DNA of 64,000 nt, taken from assembly GCA_039583875.1 (NCBI GenBank), contig CM077166.1, positions 81,466,564 through 81,530,563 on the forward strand, in the 5' to 3' direction. A program made the position numbers and the translations under genes. The DNA is from Platanthera guangdongensis. Lineage: Eukaryota > Streptophyta > Magnoliopsida > Asparagales > Orchidaceae. Below, in pieces: positions 35,557 through 47,955 of the stretch. Under the pieces are notes generated by a model. The model was given only the letters and a program-made list of their open reading frames with translations. It was not told the DNA's origin and did not search any database. Within the stretch, counting starts at the first letter, position 1. Every line of letters begins with the position of its first letter.

Positions 35557-37596
35557 TCATTTTTCAAGAGTTCTTGCTCCCGAGTGGCTTCCACACTCTC
35601 CTGAATGAACCTCTTGCAAAACAGTGAAAGCTTCTTCTTCTGAAACACACCGGGCCATGGTAGAGAGGAAAGTTTTTCTGTAAAGAACTCCCGCCAATAG
35701 GAAGTAGTGAGCTGCTTTTATTCTGAACTTTTTCTTATATCTGACTGTATGATGATAATCTCCCGTTGACAGATAGAGGATGAATGGATCCATCCAAGAG
35801 GTACGTTGGTCTACTTGCATCAAATCTCCTTCCACCACTGCCGGGCGGAAGAGCTCGGAAGTTGTTCCTCCTGAAGGCATCCCATACTTGGAAAGAAAAT
35901 CGGCCTCCTCATTTTCTGTTCTGGGGATGTGCTCGATGGTAAAGCTCTTGAACCTGCCGACTTCTATCTTCACAAGAGCTAGGTATTTCTTCAAGATCGG
36001 CTCTCTTGTTTCGAAGTTACCGAGGACTTGTGACGCCATCACCAGAGAATCGGTTTTGATATGAACATGATCGATTCCTAGTTCTCTTGCGAGCCTCAAG
36101 CCTGCTAGCAAAGATTCATACTCGGCCTGATTATTGGTTACTGGAAAGTAAAATTTGATGGCCTGCTCCAATTTGACTCTGTTTGTATTGATGAGAACCA
36201 CTCCTGCCCCAGAAGAACTTCTGCCTGAGGCTCCATCAACGTAGATGGTCCAAGCCAAAGGCGACCTTTTTGCTCGATCAGAACTGGACTCTGGCATGTC
36301 AATTAGAAAATCTGCTAAGACCTGAGCTTTAATGGCTGTCTTGGGCACATAAGAGATTTCAAATTCACTCAACTCTATTGCCCACTTAGCTAGTATGCCG
36401 GAATGTTCTGGTTTTTCCAACACACCCTTCAAAGGCTGATCGGTGACGACTTGAATTAAATGTGCTTGGAAGTAGGGACGAAGCCTGCAAGCCGACATGA
36501 CTAGCGCCAAGGCTAACTTCTCCAAAATTGGATACCGTGTCTCAGCACTCTTCAGGATATGGCTAACATAGTAAATTGGGAATTGCTTTCTACTCTCTTC
36601 CCGAAGAAGAACGGAGCTGACGGCCTCAGGGCCAACCCCTAGGTATAAGAAAAGAATCTCTCCTGGCCGGGGACTCTGAAGCAGGGGTGCTGAGGTCAGT
36701 TGCATCTTCAACTGCTCAAAAGCTTGGGAGCATTCTTCCGTCCACTCAAACTTGGATGCTCCTCGGAGAGTTTTGAAGAACGGAGCACTCCTATCTCCAA
36801 CTCGAGAGAGAAATCTCGCAAGGCCTTCCAGCCTCCCCCCTAACTGTTGAACTTCTTTTGGCGAACGAGGGGTAGGCATATCAAGGATGGCTTTCACTTT
36901 ATCAGGATTGGGGGCAAGTCCTTCCGGAGTAAGGAGATGACCAAGAAACTTACCCTTACTCGCCCCAAACGTACATTTCAAAGGGTTGAGCTTCATTTTG
37001 TACCTACGCAGAGTAGCGAACGTCTCTGCTAGGTCTCGCAAGTGCAGCGAAAACGAATTACTCTTAATCAAGAGATCGTCTACATACACTTCTAGGTTCC
37101 TCCCCTTCTGATGGTTAAACACACGGTTCATCATCCGTTGGTAGGTTGCACCAGCATTCTTAAGCCCAAAGGGCATCACAAGATAGCAATAACAACCATC
37201 ATTAGTAATGAATGACGTATGAGGAATGTCGGGCTTATGCATTCTTATCTGGTGATAACCAGAAAACGCATCTAAAAAACTCATATAAGAGTACTCTATC
37301 GCAGAATCAACTAAAGAATCTATCCGAGGCAAGGGGTAGCAATCTTTAGGGCACACTTTATTAAGTTTGGTAAAATCTACACACATTCGCCATTTTCCTC
37401 CTGGTTTCTTAACCATTACAACATTAGAAATCCAAGTAGGATATTGAATTTCTTTGATAAAATTTGCTTTGAGGAGCTTTGCGACCTCCTCCCTTATCGG
37501 CTCAGCAAGCTTTGTGGCTATGTCCCTCTTCTTTTGTTGTATAGGCTTGCAGCCGGGATCAACATTCAAGTGGTTGCATGCAACATCAGGATCCAC
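35557..37596 (-). pseudogene. pol: RT and dual RNase H of element J
   Basis: 679 open codons between two stops. The RT has EIQYPTWISNVVMVKK, WRMCVDFTKLNK, FSGYHQI and VMPFGLKNAGATYQ. The catalytic YVDD is at 37075-37086. A gypsy RNase H follows (LGVGPEAVSSVLLRE), then the archaeal-type second RNase H with WTIYVDGASGRSSSGAG, NNQAEYESLLAGL and HIPRTENEEADFLSKYG. The pair is diagnostic of the Tat lineage. The bounding stops (TGA 37597-37599 and TGA 35557-35559) are in frame, and there are no frameshifts. Confidence 0.93.
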
Positions 37597-38559
37597 TCAT
37601 GGCATGTCTTCTGCTGACCAGGCGAAGACATCCAGGTTATTCAGCAAGCAGGAAATCAACTCAGCCTTTTGATCTTCAGGTAGCTTCGAGTTGATGGAGA
37701 GCTTCCTCTCCTCCCCCTCAGCAATGGGGACTCCTTGCGTCACCTGGGCAGGTTCCAGGTGAGTACCCTCATCGGCAGCAGCTTCTGTTGGAGCAAGGGA
37801 AGGGCTGGCTTCAACCATGTTGATAGTGCGGACGTAGCACTCCCTTGCTCTTCTTGGGTCACTCCTAACCCGACACATCCTTCCATCTGCAAAGAACTTG
37901 ATGGCAAGGTGGTAAGTGGAAACCACCGCTTGATACTTGTTTAACAGGGGCCTGCCGAAGATGGCATGGTAGCTGCTGGGTGCGTCAACCACTATGAATT
38001 GTATTTGCTTAGTCGCCCCTCCAAGCTTCACGGGCAGGATGACGCTGCCCTCCACTTAATTTCTCTCCCCCGAGAAACCATAGAGTGGCCCCTCAGTGGA
38101 AAGCAGAGGCTTTCCGGTCCTCAGGGCCTCAAAGGTAGACTTGAACAGGAGGTTGACCGAGCTGCCTGTGTCAACAAGAATTCTATCAACTGTAAAGTCC
38201 CCCACCATAGCCTTGATTACTACAGCGCCATCAAACAAGTTGGTTGTTTGAGGTAGATCTTCTAGACCAAAGGTGACAACCTTACTTGGAGGAGTAACAG
38301 AAGAAGAGGCCACCTCTGCCCGGGTGACCCTTGAAATTGATGATTTCCGAGAAGACTCGGTCCCTGCTCCACCATGAATGAAGAAGAGGCGTCCCAGAAC
38401 CCCTTCATCATCTGCATCGAAGAAATCCACCGGGACGTTGATCGGCCCCAGACAGCCTTCGTCCTCTACATCCACACATTCCTGGTATGACTCAGCTACT
38501 TCTTTGCACTTTGAGGTGGATGGCTTCGAAGAAGAAGGAGAATCCATCTTGGCCAAATT
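37597..38559 (-). pseudogene. pol: Protease region of element J
   Basis: The aspartic protease motif ILVDTGSSVNLLF has its DTG at 38164-38172. Downstream conserved residues (YHAIFGRPLLNKY) complete the retropepsin-like fold. In-frame stops are TAA at 38056-38058 and TGA at 37597-37599. Each is a single-codon change in an otherwise continuous frame. Confidence 0.88.
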
Positions 38560-40005
38560 AATCTTTCCCTCGGCAAGCAGCTTCTCTATCAGCATGCGAA
38601 GGGCCTTGCAGTCCTCGGTCAAATGGCCCTTTTCTTTGTGGAACTGGCAATATTGTGCATTATTCCTTGGCTTCCACATTTTCTGAGGCTCTTGCCTCTT
38701 TTCTTCTGATCTCCTTTGCAAGATCTGGATGACTTTGTCGAGGTCCAGATCTGCAATATCCTCCACGGGGCTTGCATCAGGTTGGATCGGAGCAGGCAAG
38801 GCTGCTTGTTGGAGGATGAGAAGAGCTTGCAATGGAACGGTGGGAGTGGCGGCCAACGGTAGTCTCTGCTCATGAAACTGTTGATGGACTTGGAAAGGTT
38901 TCTTGTTGCGGAAGTTCCTGCCTCTTTGAGACAGAGGCTGGAAGTCTGGGCGAGGGGGCTTGCCACGAGAGGAAGAAGCGGTGGCATACCTTCGTTCAGC
39001 CTTAGCTGTCAGGGATGAGACATAAGTTGGATTGGCATTTTCTCCTTCAATGAAACGGTTGACCATGACGATCAACTCTTGATAAGTCTCAAGTGCCTTG
39101 GTTGTTGCTTTAAACTTCAGAGGGCCTTCCCGGAGGCCATGGATCAAGGCGACCTTATAATAATCGGGGTTTACATTCCTGACCCCTTGGATCTCTCTCT
39201 GAAAGCGATCAACAAATCGCGCCACCGATTCATTATCCCTTTGCTTGATTTCAAATAGGGCAGCTGTCCCATTCTTCCTCTTCCTCGAGGTAGCAATCCT
39301 CAGCAACAACTGGCTACGAAGCTCTGCGAAAGAAGAGATTGTGCCCGAAGGTAGCTCGTAGAACCACTCTCTCGCCTGTCCTTCGAGAGTGGTAACTAGC
39401 AGTTTACACTTGATAGCATCTGAGAGGCATCTCAAAGCAACTGCCCTCTCAAATGCTTGGAGGTGAGAGACTAGATCAGTCCCTCCTGAATAGAATGGGA
39501 TGCGAGGCTCCCTGAAGTTGCTCGGAGCCGATTCCCATCAGATTCGGTCAACAAAGGGAGATGTGGTCTCGAACTCTGCGGGGTAGAAGGGGCGGACTAG
39601 AGCCGGGGAGTCCACGGGCTCGGCGGACTGGCGGTCAGCAAAATGAAGCTGGCGAGCAGGAGTGCCCCTGGTAGCTTCTCTGAAGAAATTTCTGAAAGCA
39701 AACTGCTCCTCCTGAGGGCGCAGAGGAGCGGCGGACTGAGCAGGGTTCCGAGGAGTTGCTGGCGACTGCCGAAGCGGAGTTCGGCGAGCTGGGGTCTGGC
39801 GGACTGGCATGTCCGCTGGGTCTGCTGCGGCCTGAGGAGCAAGCCGCTGGGCCAGCGCGAGCAGAGCTTGGCTGATTGCGTCGAGACGCTGGTCAGTCTG
39901 CTGGCGGGACTGCTCAGCCTCAAGGCGAGCTTGCTCAATTGCGTCCCAAAGAGAGTCCTCTGAAGAGCTGGAACGGTCTGAGGAGCGGGCTCTGCAGTCT
40001 GACAT
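38560..40005 (-). pseudogene. gag: Gag of element J
   Basis: Starts MSDCRARSSDRSSS at 40005. It has an Arg/Gln-rich N-terminus, then a gag core (FEIKQRDNESVARFVDRFQRE, LIHGLREGPLKFKATTK) matching the retrotransposon gag family, and a zinc finger of the CxFHxxxGHxxxDC type (CQFHKEKGHLTEDC) near 38608-38650. One in-frame TGA at 39538-39540. Gag and pol form one uninterrupted frame of about 1,821 codons from 40005 to 34543, apart from four stops. Confidence 0.9.
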
Positions 40006-40057
40006 TTCCGTCCGCTGAATTCAAAACACTACTCGGATCTGAAGGTCGCGTGTTAAC

Positions 40058-40811
40058 TGTTGATACACGAAAACACAAGGGGGGTCGAGCACCACCAGCT
40101 AACGGTTTGAACACCGGGGAATAGGGAGACTGCGAGTAGTGATCTACTAAGCGGATGAGGGCAGGAAGAAGAGCAGGGCCGTGAGCCATGACAACAACAG
40201 ACTTCGCCCGTCGCGGCCTGAATGCCTCTCTTGCGACGGGCTTTCCCTTGATTGAAGAAAGATTTGGTTACAAGTGAAAGGAGAAAGTTGACAAGATCAG
40301 AGCGAGGGGGAGTCCGCAAGGCACAAGATTCGAGTCCGTAGCCTGTAACAAGTAGGCTCCTGTGTCCGAGTCAACGTGCCTTGTGTGCACCACCTCCCCC
40401 CTATTTATAGGATAGGGGGCCTGCCCAAACGGGAAGGGCTAAAATAACCGGCTGCCCAGGGTACAGGAGAACCGGGCAGCGGTGACGGGAAGCAAAGAGA
40501 AAGAACACGCCAGTCCGCACAGAAGGGGCGGACTGGGCTCGCGGACTGGAGCTTCCACCGCTGCTGGGCGCGATCCTGCTGGATGGCGGCGGCCTGGGCG
40601 GATGAGACATTGCGTCCGCCGCTGTAGAGAATCTGATATCCCAAAGTCCTGGCGGACTGAGCGGACAGGTCCTTGCGTCCACTGCTGGGGTACCATCCTT
40701 GGTGTCCGATTGGTGACCTTGCCGGACTGGGCGAACTGACAAATTCCGTCCGCGCCTATTGAAATGGGGGTTTTGGCATCTTGCAGGATGTTGCAGACTG
40801 AGGGGTTAACA
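40058..40811 (-). repeat. 5' LTR of element J
   Basis: 754 bp, partner of 5643-6397. TATA box at 40402-40409 (minus strand), U3 with GCGGACTG motifs at 40500-40740. The primer site just inside (about 40040-40057) does not match the initiator Met-tRNA pattern, and I could not assign a tRNA. A short frame starting MAHGPALLP at 40189 overlaps the gag start. Confidence 0.92.
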
Positions 40812-40816
40812 ATAGA

Positions 40817-41650
40817 GATAGATCGAATAAGTTGCTGGATTTGACCCAAAGTACATCCATTGACAAGGTGTTGAAATAGTTCAGTATGCTTGAGTCCAAG
40901 AAAGGATTCTTGCCCATGTTTCATGCTATGAGTCTCTCTAAGGACCAGTGTCCTAAGTATTGTGAAGATAAGGACCGCATGAAGTTGGTTCCATACGCTT
41001 CGAAAATTGGATCAATCATGTATGCAATGTTATGTACTAGACCCGATTTCTCTTACGCTTTGAGCATGACAAGCGGGTATCAGTCTGATCCCAGTGAAGA
41101 CTGGATAGCAATTAAGAATATCCTCAAGTACTTGCGAAGAACTATGAATATGTTCTTGGTATTCGGAAGAGAGGAAGAGCTCATTGTAAGTGGTTACATG
41201 GATGCTAGCTTTCAAACTGATAGAGATGATTCAAAGTCTCAGTCAGGGTTAATGTTTTGCCTGAATGGAGGTGCTGTTAATTGGAAGAGTTCCAAGCAGG
41301 ATACAGTTACCGATTCTACTACTAAGGCCGAGTATGTTGCCGCTGCAAATGCAGCGAAGGAGGCTGTATGGATTAGGAAATTCATCGGCGAGTTAGATGT
41401 AGTTCCTAGTATTGTTCATACTGTAGATCTCTACTGTGACAACAATGGTACAAATGCACTTGCTTTGGATCCTAGATCTCATCCGCGCTCCAAACACATA
41501 CTCCGGCGGTTCCATCTAATTCGAGAGATTGTCGATCGAGGAGATGTGAGAATTTGCAGAGTGTCGACTGAGGAAAACATTACATATCCACTGACAAAGC
41601 CTCTTGTGTGGAGAAAACATGATGGTCATGTTAGATCTATGGGTATATGA
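40817..41650 (+). pseudogene. pol: RNase H part of element A pol
   Basis: Resumes the RT frame cut at 5642 (DRSNKLLDLTQSTSIDKVLK), with one TAG at 40877-40879. Copia RNase H follows: SGYMDASFQTDRDDSKSQSG, WKSSKQDTV, TTKAEYVAA and CDNNGTNALA, ending VRSMGI-TGA. The catalytic Asp and Glu positions are kept. Element B has a homologous segment at 46033-46563. Confidence 0.92.
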
Positions 41651-42620
41651 TACCTAAATGATCAACTCTAGTTTGAGTCTTGTGGATTGTATGTTTGTTG
41701 GCTGTATAATATTTCATTTGATGAATAAAAGTACTATATGCATTTCATTTTATATATTTTGGCAAGTTCTTTTATTATGAAGTTATTTTTATTGTGATAG
41801 AGTAGTTCAATTTAATAAATGCCCTTAGAGTGTTTGCTTTCATAGATCAAGTAGTGACTTGATGTGAGAACTTATGATTTCAGAAGCTTCATTCTTAAAG
41901 GTCCATGGTCGTTGTATCATCTTAGAAGCTAAAGGGATATGATGATACCTTTAAGACTAGCATGTGCGTTGACTGATGACCCGTCCTCACAGGTCATGAT
42001 ATTGTGATATCAATTCATCACATGGGTACTTGTTATGAACAAGTTGTATAGGATAGACCCACTGTGAGAATACTTTATGAATTATTATATGAACGTGTCA
42101 CAAGTATGGCTCAAGTGGCAATGGTGTTTGTGGTCCTTTGACCTGAAGTCACAGCTTTCATTAAGTGAGAAAGAGCATGCTTTGATGCCATCAAAAGTCT
42201 AGTCTTGAGAAAGTTGGATGATAAAGGTGGTTATTGGGTACGTTACGAATCATTTGAGTATTTTCATGTGAGCAGAGATGGGATTTATCCTCCTATATGA
42301 CATGAGTTGCATTCATGGGGCCCCTTGATGGAATGGGACTGAGAAGTGCATGGCCATGCTTGGTTGAGTCAATATATGATATTGGACTCCCAAATTTTCT
42401 GCAAGTCCATTCTCGATCAAGAAACTGGGATTTAACATTTATGAGGGTGACAGTCTATACCTCTAGTTCTATCCGGATGTAAGGGACGAAGGGACATGAC
42501 AACACTGTAACATTGGTCACAATGGCTTTTGAGTTTTATATACTTTTACTGTTTGGGGAGCAATGATGTATTGCTAGATGCCTCTTATTGTTTGTGAAGC
42601 TTTCGTTTGATACTTTCTAG
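41651..42620 (+). other. 3' untranslated region of element A
   Basis: About 970 bp, no gene. Element B has a recognisable inverted counterpart at 44900-45900, so the region belongs to the element family. Confidence 0.7.
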
Positions 42621-42634
42621 ATCAAGTGGGAGAC
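42621..42634 (+). promoter_or_regulatory. Polypurine tract of element A
   Basis: ATCAAGTGGGAGAC abuts the 3' LTR. The same sequence borders element B's LTR, inverted, at 44894-44907. Confidence 0.85.
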
Positions 42635-44007
42635 TGTTTGTGAAACTATAGTGATTTGGAAGTGATCAAGCATGTAGCCTCACTGCCAACTCAGTATGAT
42701 CCTATCAGGGTCGCAGATAAGATTGTGGAGAAATTGGGAGATTGGATCTATACTATTTAGCTCATATGATGAGTTGAGGGCATTTGGCATTGAGTGTGTT
42801 TAGGTCACTCAACTCCATAGGGCTGAATGCATTGAGCGTGTTTAGTTCACTCAATGTCATGGTGGCTGCAAAATATTCTAAGGCATTTAGCATTGAGTGT
42901 GTTTAGGACACTCAACGCCATGGGGCTGAAGGCGTTGAGTTTTTTGAGGTCACTCAACGCCATGGAGGTTGAAAGATTCTAAGGCATCAGGCGTTGAGTG
43001 TGTTTTGCTCACTCAACACCATCAGGGTGAAAGGGTTGAGAGCATTGAGTCTAGTCAATGCTTTCGCGGGTTAAATGTTAACTCTACGAATGCTGGCATT
43101 GAGTGTGTTGAGTGCATTGACTGTCACACTTAAGCGTTGAGTGCGTCAAGTGCACTCAACGCGTTCGTCGAGTAAAGGGTTTACCTAGCGAATCTGGTTC
43201 TTAGGCGTTGAGTGTATTATATTCAATAAACGCCATTCGATGAATGCAGATTTTGTCGATCTGAGTTCGACGAATCATGTTCGATGATCTAGCCTTTGGC
43301 GCAGATTTCGTCGAGCTGAGTTCGACGAATCATGTTCGACGATCTGGCCTTTTGCGTAGATTTCATCAAGCTGAGTTCTACGAATCATGTTCGACGATTT
43401 GGCCTTTGGCGTAGATTTTGTCGAGCTGAGTTTGACGAATTGTTCTACTAGCTGAGTTCAACGAATGCCCATGCCGAGTGAAATGTTGACTTGCTGAATC
43501 TATCTACTGGGATATAAATAGTATGTTTTAGGGTTTTCTAGGGACGGTTCTTTTCTTTCTGCACACGAGCCTATACTGTGCGATAAGAAGAAAATCTAGA
43601 AACCCGACGGAAGCGTTCCGACAATCCTGTCACCGATTCCGATCTTGATCCCGGTGTGTGTCGCCGCCGCCTCTCCTACAATAGATCTAGCAGTCTATGG
43701 AGACGTTGAGTGTCCTCTCCTGACCTAGCCCTTATGCGACAAGTTGCTGTGGGTTTTCCCGATCGTGTGGATTACTGTAGAGGCGCGAATATACTTTTTG
43801 GGCTCAAGACTATAGCCGCTGTGTTGCCGACCTGATTTTTTTGGAGCATCTAGGTTGAGTTCTGACTCAATCCCTTAAAGGTAATTTTTGTTACAGTATG
43901 ATTTACTTCTTGATTCATGAATATTGCTAGATCTGAACTCGTTTGGGTTTTTCTTGTTCTTTTTCCGCTACGTGCACAAGTGTTGTGCCATCTCTAAAAA
44001 CCCTACA
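42635..44007 (+). repeat. 3' LTR of element A
   Basis: 1373 bp from TGTTTGTGAAAC to ACCCTACA. Hairpin arrays at 42785-43470 (GTTGAGTG/CACTCAAC, then TTCGTCGA/TCGACGAA) precede the TATA box at 43513-43520. Many differences from the left copy. Confidence 0.92.
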
Positions 44008-44893
44008 CGAAGAACCCTAGACTCCTGTCATACAAGAATTAGGTCGGAAGTAGATTTTCCCTTAATGTCTCCACGAACTACTAGATCTGTTCAAGGAGAG
44101 GTGGAAGTGATGAACCCGACGATCAGGAAACCTTTTTCGTCAACAGTAGCAGGTCGGGTGGTCGGTGGCAGCGAGCGGCTTTCACGAACTAGCGGAACAG
44201 TTCTGTCATCGGAAAGGAAAGGCCGTCGCTCGATTAGGTTAGAGGAATGAACAATTACTTATTTCAGTTTACTGTACAAATCCTATTTATACAGGCTACC
44301 GAACCAATCGAAATCCATAGACCAGCCGAACCAGACTTAAAGGGAATAAACCGGACGAAACAAAATTCGTCGAGTATCATGTCGATATTTGATGAATCAA
44401 AAGATATTCATCGAGATAACATGGATATAGTCGACGAATCGATACAGATCTAATCGTTTACATATTAAGAGGATATTCGACGAATCAACGATACTCGATG
44501 AATCGCGATACTCGACGAGTGAGTCTAATTCATCGAAACTGTCACGACGATACTCGACAAATTTGAGACAGAAGCGTTGACATGTCACGACGATACTCGA
44601 CGAATTCAAACTATTTTTCGAAACCTCTTAGCTATACTCGATGAATTTCCCTTAGATAATTTCGACCACTTATCTGATGACCCATATTCACAATACAGGT
44701 CCCGGAATAAAATTCCTCCACATCCAGAATGTCATAGGCTTGGTCCTTCACTCATATCACAAATGATCAAGTCCATCACAAACCTTTCCAACTTATCAAA
44801 TGCTTTTATGTGCTACCCTATAGGCTCATATTGCGTTGGCAATGAGGCCATAGGTTTGATCACTTCCAGATCACCATATTAATAATACCAACA
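44008..44893 (-). repeat. Proximal part of the 3' LTR of element B
   Basis: On the minus strand it starts TGTTGGTATTATT. U3 carries a GATACTCGACGAAT motif array at 44366-44640, then the TATA box at 44284-44291, then R-U5 matching element A. The rest is at 1-198. Confidence 0.88.
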
Positions 44894-46032
44894 GTCTCCC
44901 ACTTGATATTGAAAGTATCAAACAAAGGCTTCACAAACAATGAGTGACATATAACAATACATCATTGCTCCCCAAACTGTAAGAGTTTATATAACTCAAA
45001 AGCCATTGTGACCAATATTACAGTGTTGTCATGTCCATTTGTCCCTTACATTCAGATAGAAATAGAGGTATAGACCGTATCACCCTCATAATGGTTCAAT
45101 CCCAGTTTCCTGATATAGAATGGACTTACCGAAATTGGTGAGCCCAATATCATATATTGACTCATCAAAGCATGGCTATGCATTTCTCATTCACATTCCA
45201 TAAAGAGGCCCAAGGATGCAACTCCTGTCATATAGGAGGACAAATCTCATCTCTACTCACACGCAAACAACCAAATAATTCGTAACGTACCCAATAACCA
45301 CCTTTATCATCCAACTTTCTCAAGACTGGACTTTTGATAGCATCAAAGCAAGCTCTTCCTCACTCGATGAATGTTGTGACTTCAGGTCAAATGACCATAA
45401 ACACCATTGCCACTTGAGCCACACTTATGACACGTTCATATAACAATCCACAAAGTATTCTCATGGTGGGTCTGTCCAGTACAGCTTGTTCACTAAGAAG
45501 TACCCATGTGATGACTTTATATCACAATATCATGAACTGTGAGAACCGGTCATCAGTAAATGCACATGCTAGCCACAATGTGTCATCATCGTACTTAGCT
45601 TCTAAGATGATACTCGACCAGGGACCATTTAAGAATGAAGTTTCTAAAACATAGGCTCTCATATTCAAGTCACCACTTGACTCCTATGGAAGCAAACATT
45701 CTAAGGGCATTTATTATGTTATATTAATATATCATAATAGAAATAAATTTACAAAATAAAAGAACTTGTCATATATATATATATATATATATAAATGAAA
45801 TGTATACAGTACTTTATTCATCAAGTGAATTATTACAGCCAACAAACATACAATCCACACGGCTCCCACTAGGACTGATCATTAAGGTATCGTATACCCA
45901 TAGATTTAACATGACCATCATGCTTTCTCTAGCTAGAGGGTTTATTAGTGGATCCGCAATATTTTCTTCAGTCTACACTCTACTAATGCTCACATCTCCT
46001 CGATCTAAAATCTCTCAAATAAGATGGAATCG
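44894..46032 (-). other. 3' untranslated region of element B
   Basis: Noncoding, related to 41651-42634 in reverse. Contains an (AT)12 run at 45771-45794. The end of the RNase H frame is degraded near 45900-46030. Confidence 0.65.
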
Positions 46033-46563
46033 TTAAAGTATGTGCTTGGAGCGCTGATGAGATCTAGGTTCCGAAGGAAGTGCAATTGCATCGTTATTAT
46101 CATAGTAGAGATCTATGGGACGGACAATGCTAGGAACTACATCTAACTCGCCGATGAATTTTCTAATCCATACAGCCTCCTTCGCAGCATTTGCTGCAGC
46201 GATATACTCAGCCTCAATTGTAGAATCAACAATTGTCTGCTGCTTAGAACTCTTCCAACTAACAACACCTCCATTTAGGCAAAATATGAACCCTGACTGA
46301 GACTTTGAGTCGTCCCTATCAGTTTGGAAGCTAGCATCCATGTAACCTCTTACAACGAGCTCTTCCTCTCTACCAAATACCAAGAACGTATCCTTAGTCC
46401 TTCGCAAGTACTTCGAGATATTCTTAATGGCAATCCAATGACTTTCACCGGGATCAGACTGATACCTGCTAGTCATGCTCAAAGTATAAAATACATCGGG
46501 TCGAGTACATATCATTGCATACCTGATTGACCCAATTGTCGAAGCATATGAAATCAATTTCAT
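46033..46563 (-). pseudogene. pol: RNase H of element B
   Basis: 176 open codons, KLISYASTIGSIRYAM through SRSHQRSKHIL. It matches A's RNase H with conserved Asp (GYMDASFQ), Glu (STIEAEYIA) and Asp (YYDNNDA). The frame is lost on both sides. Confidence 0.88.
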
Positions 46564-47955
46564 GCGGTACTAATCTTCACAAGACTTAGGAAACTAGTCC
46601 TTAGAGAGTTTCACACCATGAGATATGGGTAAGAATCCTTTATTGGACTCAAGCATGTTGAACTACTTCAACACCTTATCAGTGTATGTACTTTGGGTCA
46701 AACCCAACAACTTCTTCGATCTATCTTTATAGATCTTAATACCAAGTATTTAAGTCGCTTCACCCAAGTCCTTCATAGAAAAGCAGTTCCCTAGGTTATT
46801 CTTAACAACCTGTAGGGTCAGTTTGTCATTCCCGATCAACAGTATGTCATCTACATACAATATCAGAAAGACAACAATGCTCCCACTAATCCTCTTGTAA
46901 ACACACATTTCATCCTCATTTTTGATAAAACAAAACCCTTTGATCTTTTCATCATAATGAACATTCCAACTTCAAGAAGCTTGTTTTAATCTATAAATGG
47001 ATCTCTGCATCTTGCATATTTTAGTGGATTCACCTAGAGATACAAAACCCTTGGGTTGTGTCATATACACTTTTTTCAAGGAGGTTTCCATTTAGGAAAG
47101 CCGTTTTAACATCCATCTGCCAGATCTCGTAGTCATAATACGCAGCAATAGCAAGCAGAATTCTGATGGACTTAACCATGGCAACAGGGGAAAAGGTCTC
47201 ATCATAGTCAATACTATGAATGTGCTTGAAACCCTTAGCCTCTATTCTCCCTTTGAATGTCTGTACATTCCCATCCATGTCGGTCTTTTCCTTGAAGACC
47301 CCCTTGCACCCTATGGGTCGTACCACTTTAGGTGGTTCCACCAATGTCCAATCTTGGTTTTCATACATGAAGTCCATTTCAGATTTCATGGACTCAAGCG
47401 ACTTCTCAGAACGCGGTATACTCATAGCCTCTTGGTAGGTTGCAGGCTCATCATTATGATTCATAAGCAACACATTACCTATTTGAGACATGAGAAATCC
47501 ATATCTCTCAGACTCAAACCTTGGTCTACCAGATCTATGTGGAACTTGTGTCTCTTGAGTAGGCTCTCTAGCTATAATAACTTGTAGTCCTTACTCAGGT
47601 TTAAATTCCGGTTCATTCACATTTTGTGGTTCTTGAACTTCTTCAAGTTCTACCCCAGCAGTCATTCTACTTAAGAACTTTTTCTCAAGAAAGACACCAG
47701 TCCTTACGACAAATACTTTGCACTCGGATGGTAGGTAGAAATAGTACCCTTTTGTTTCCTTAAGATACCCCACAAGATAACACTTACCTGATTTGAGTTC
47801 CAGCTTATTAGGCATTTGACGTCGCATATATGCCTCACAACCCCAAACCTTAATAAACGACATACTAGGATGCTTCTTAGTCCATATCACATATGGTTTC
47901 TTGAGAACCGCTTTCGTTGGAGCACGATTTAGTGTAAAAGCAGTAGTTTCTAGAG
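46564..47955 (-). pseudogene. pol: RT and integrase C-terminus of element B
   Basis: An integrase C-terminal piece (HPSMSFIKVWGCEAYMRRQMP, 47591-47890) leads to RT (WTLVEPPKVVRPIGCKGVF, IDYDETFSPVAMVKSIRILLA, WQMDVKTAFLNG, 47030-47491), then a degraded RT C-terminus with several frameshifts down to 46600. The YVDD region is still readable near 46850. It directly abuts gag sequence at about 47955, where the protease and integrase core are deleted. Confidence 0.85.

Larger units (their letters stand above)
5643..40811 (-). mobile_element. Tat-lineage gypsy element J (minus strand) with antisense genes
   Basis: This is a Ty3/gypsy element with 5' LTR 40058-40811 and 3' LTR 5643-6397, flanked by ATCGA (5638-5642) and ATAGA (40812-40816). 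Gag-pol runs on the minus strand from 40005 to 34543. Downstream of pol lies a long segment with two plus-strand genes (6579-18304, split by H, and 31053-32910). Removing nested SIRE elements H and G leaves about 13.2 kb, within the usual range for Tat/Ogre/Retand elements. An archaeal-type second RNase H after the first supports the Tat assignment. The two LTRs are roughly 95% identical by eye. Confidence 0.93.
199..44007 (+). mobile_element. Copia element A (plus strand), host of the nested insertions
   Basis: This is a Ty1/copia LTR retrotransposon with 5' LTR 199-1570, primer site 1572-1583, gag-PR-IN-RT-RNase H in copia order, polypurine tract ATCAAGTGGGAGAC at 42621-42634 and 3' LTR 42635-44007. 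Element J splits it inside RT (5643-40811). Without J it is about 8.6 kb. The flanks are TGAAG (194-198) and CGAAG (44008-44012), a 5-bp target duplication with one C/T difference. The target is the LTR of element B, a relative on the opposite strand. Stops, two frameshifts and a changed RT active site make it non-autonomous. Confidence 0.92.
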
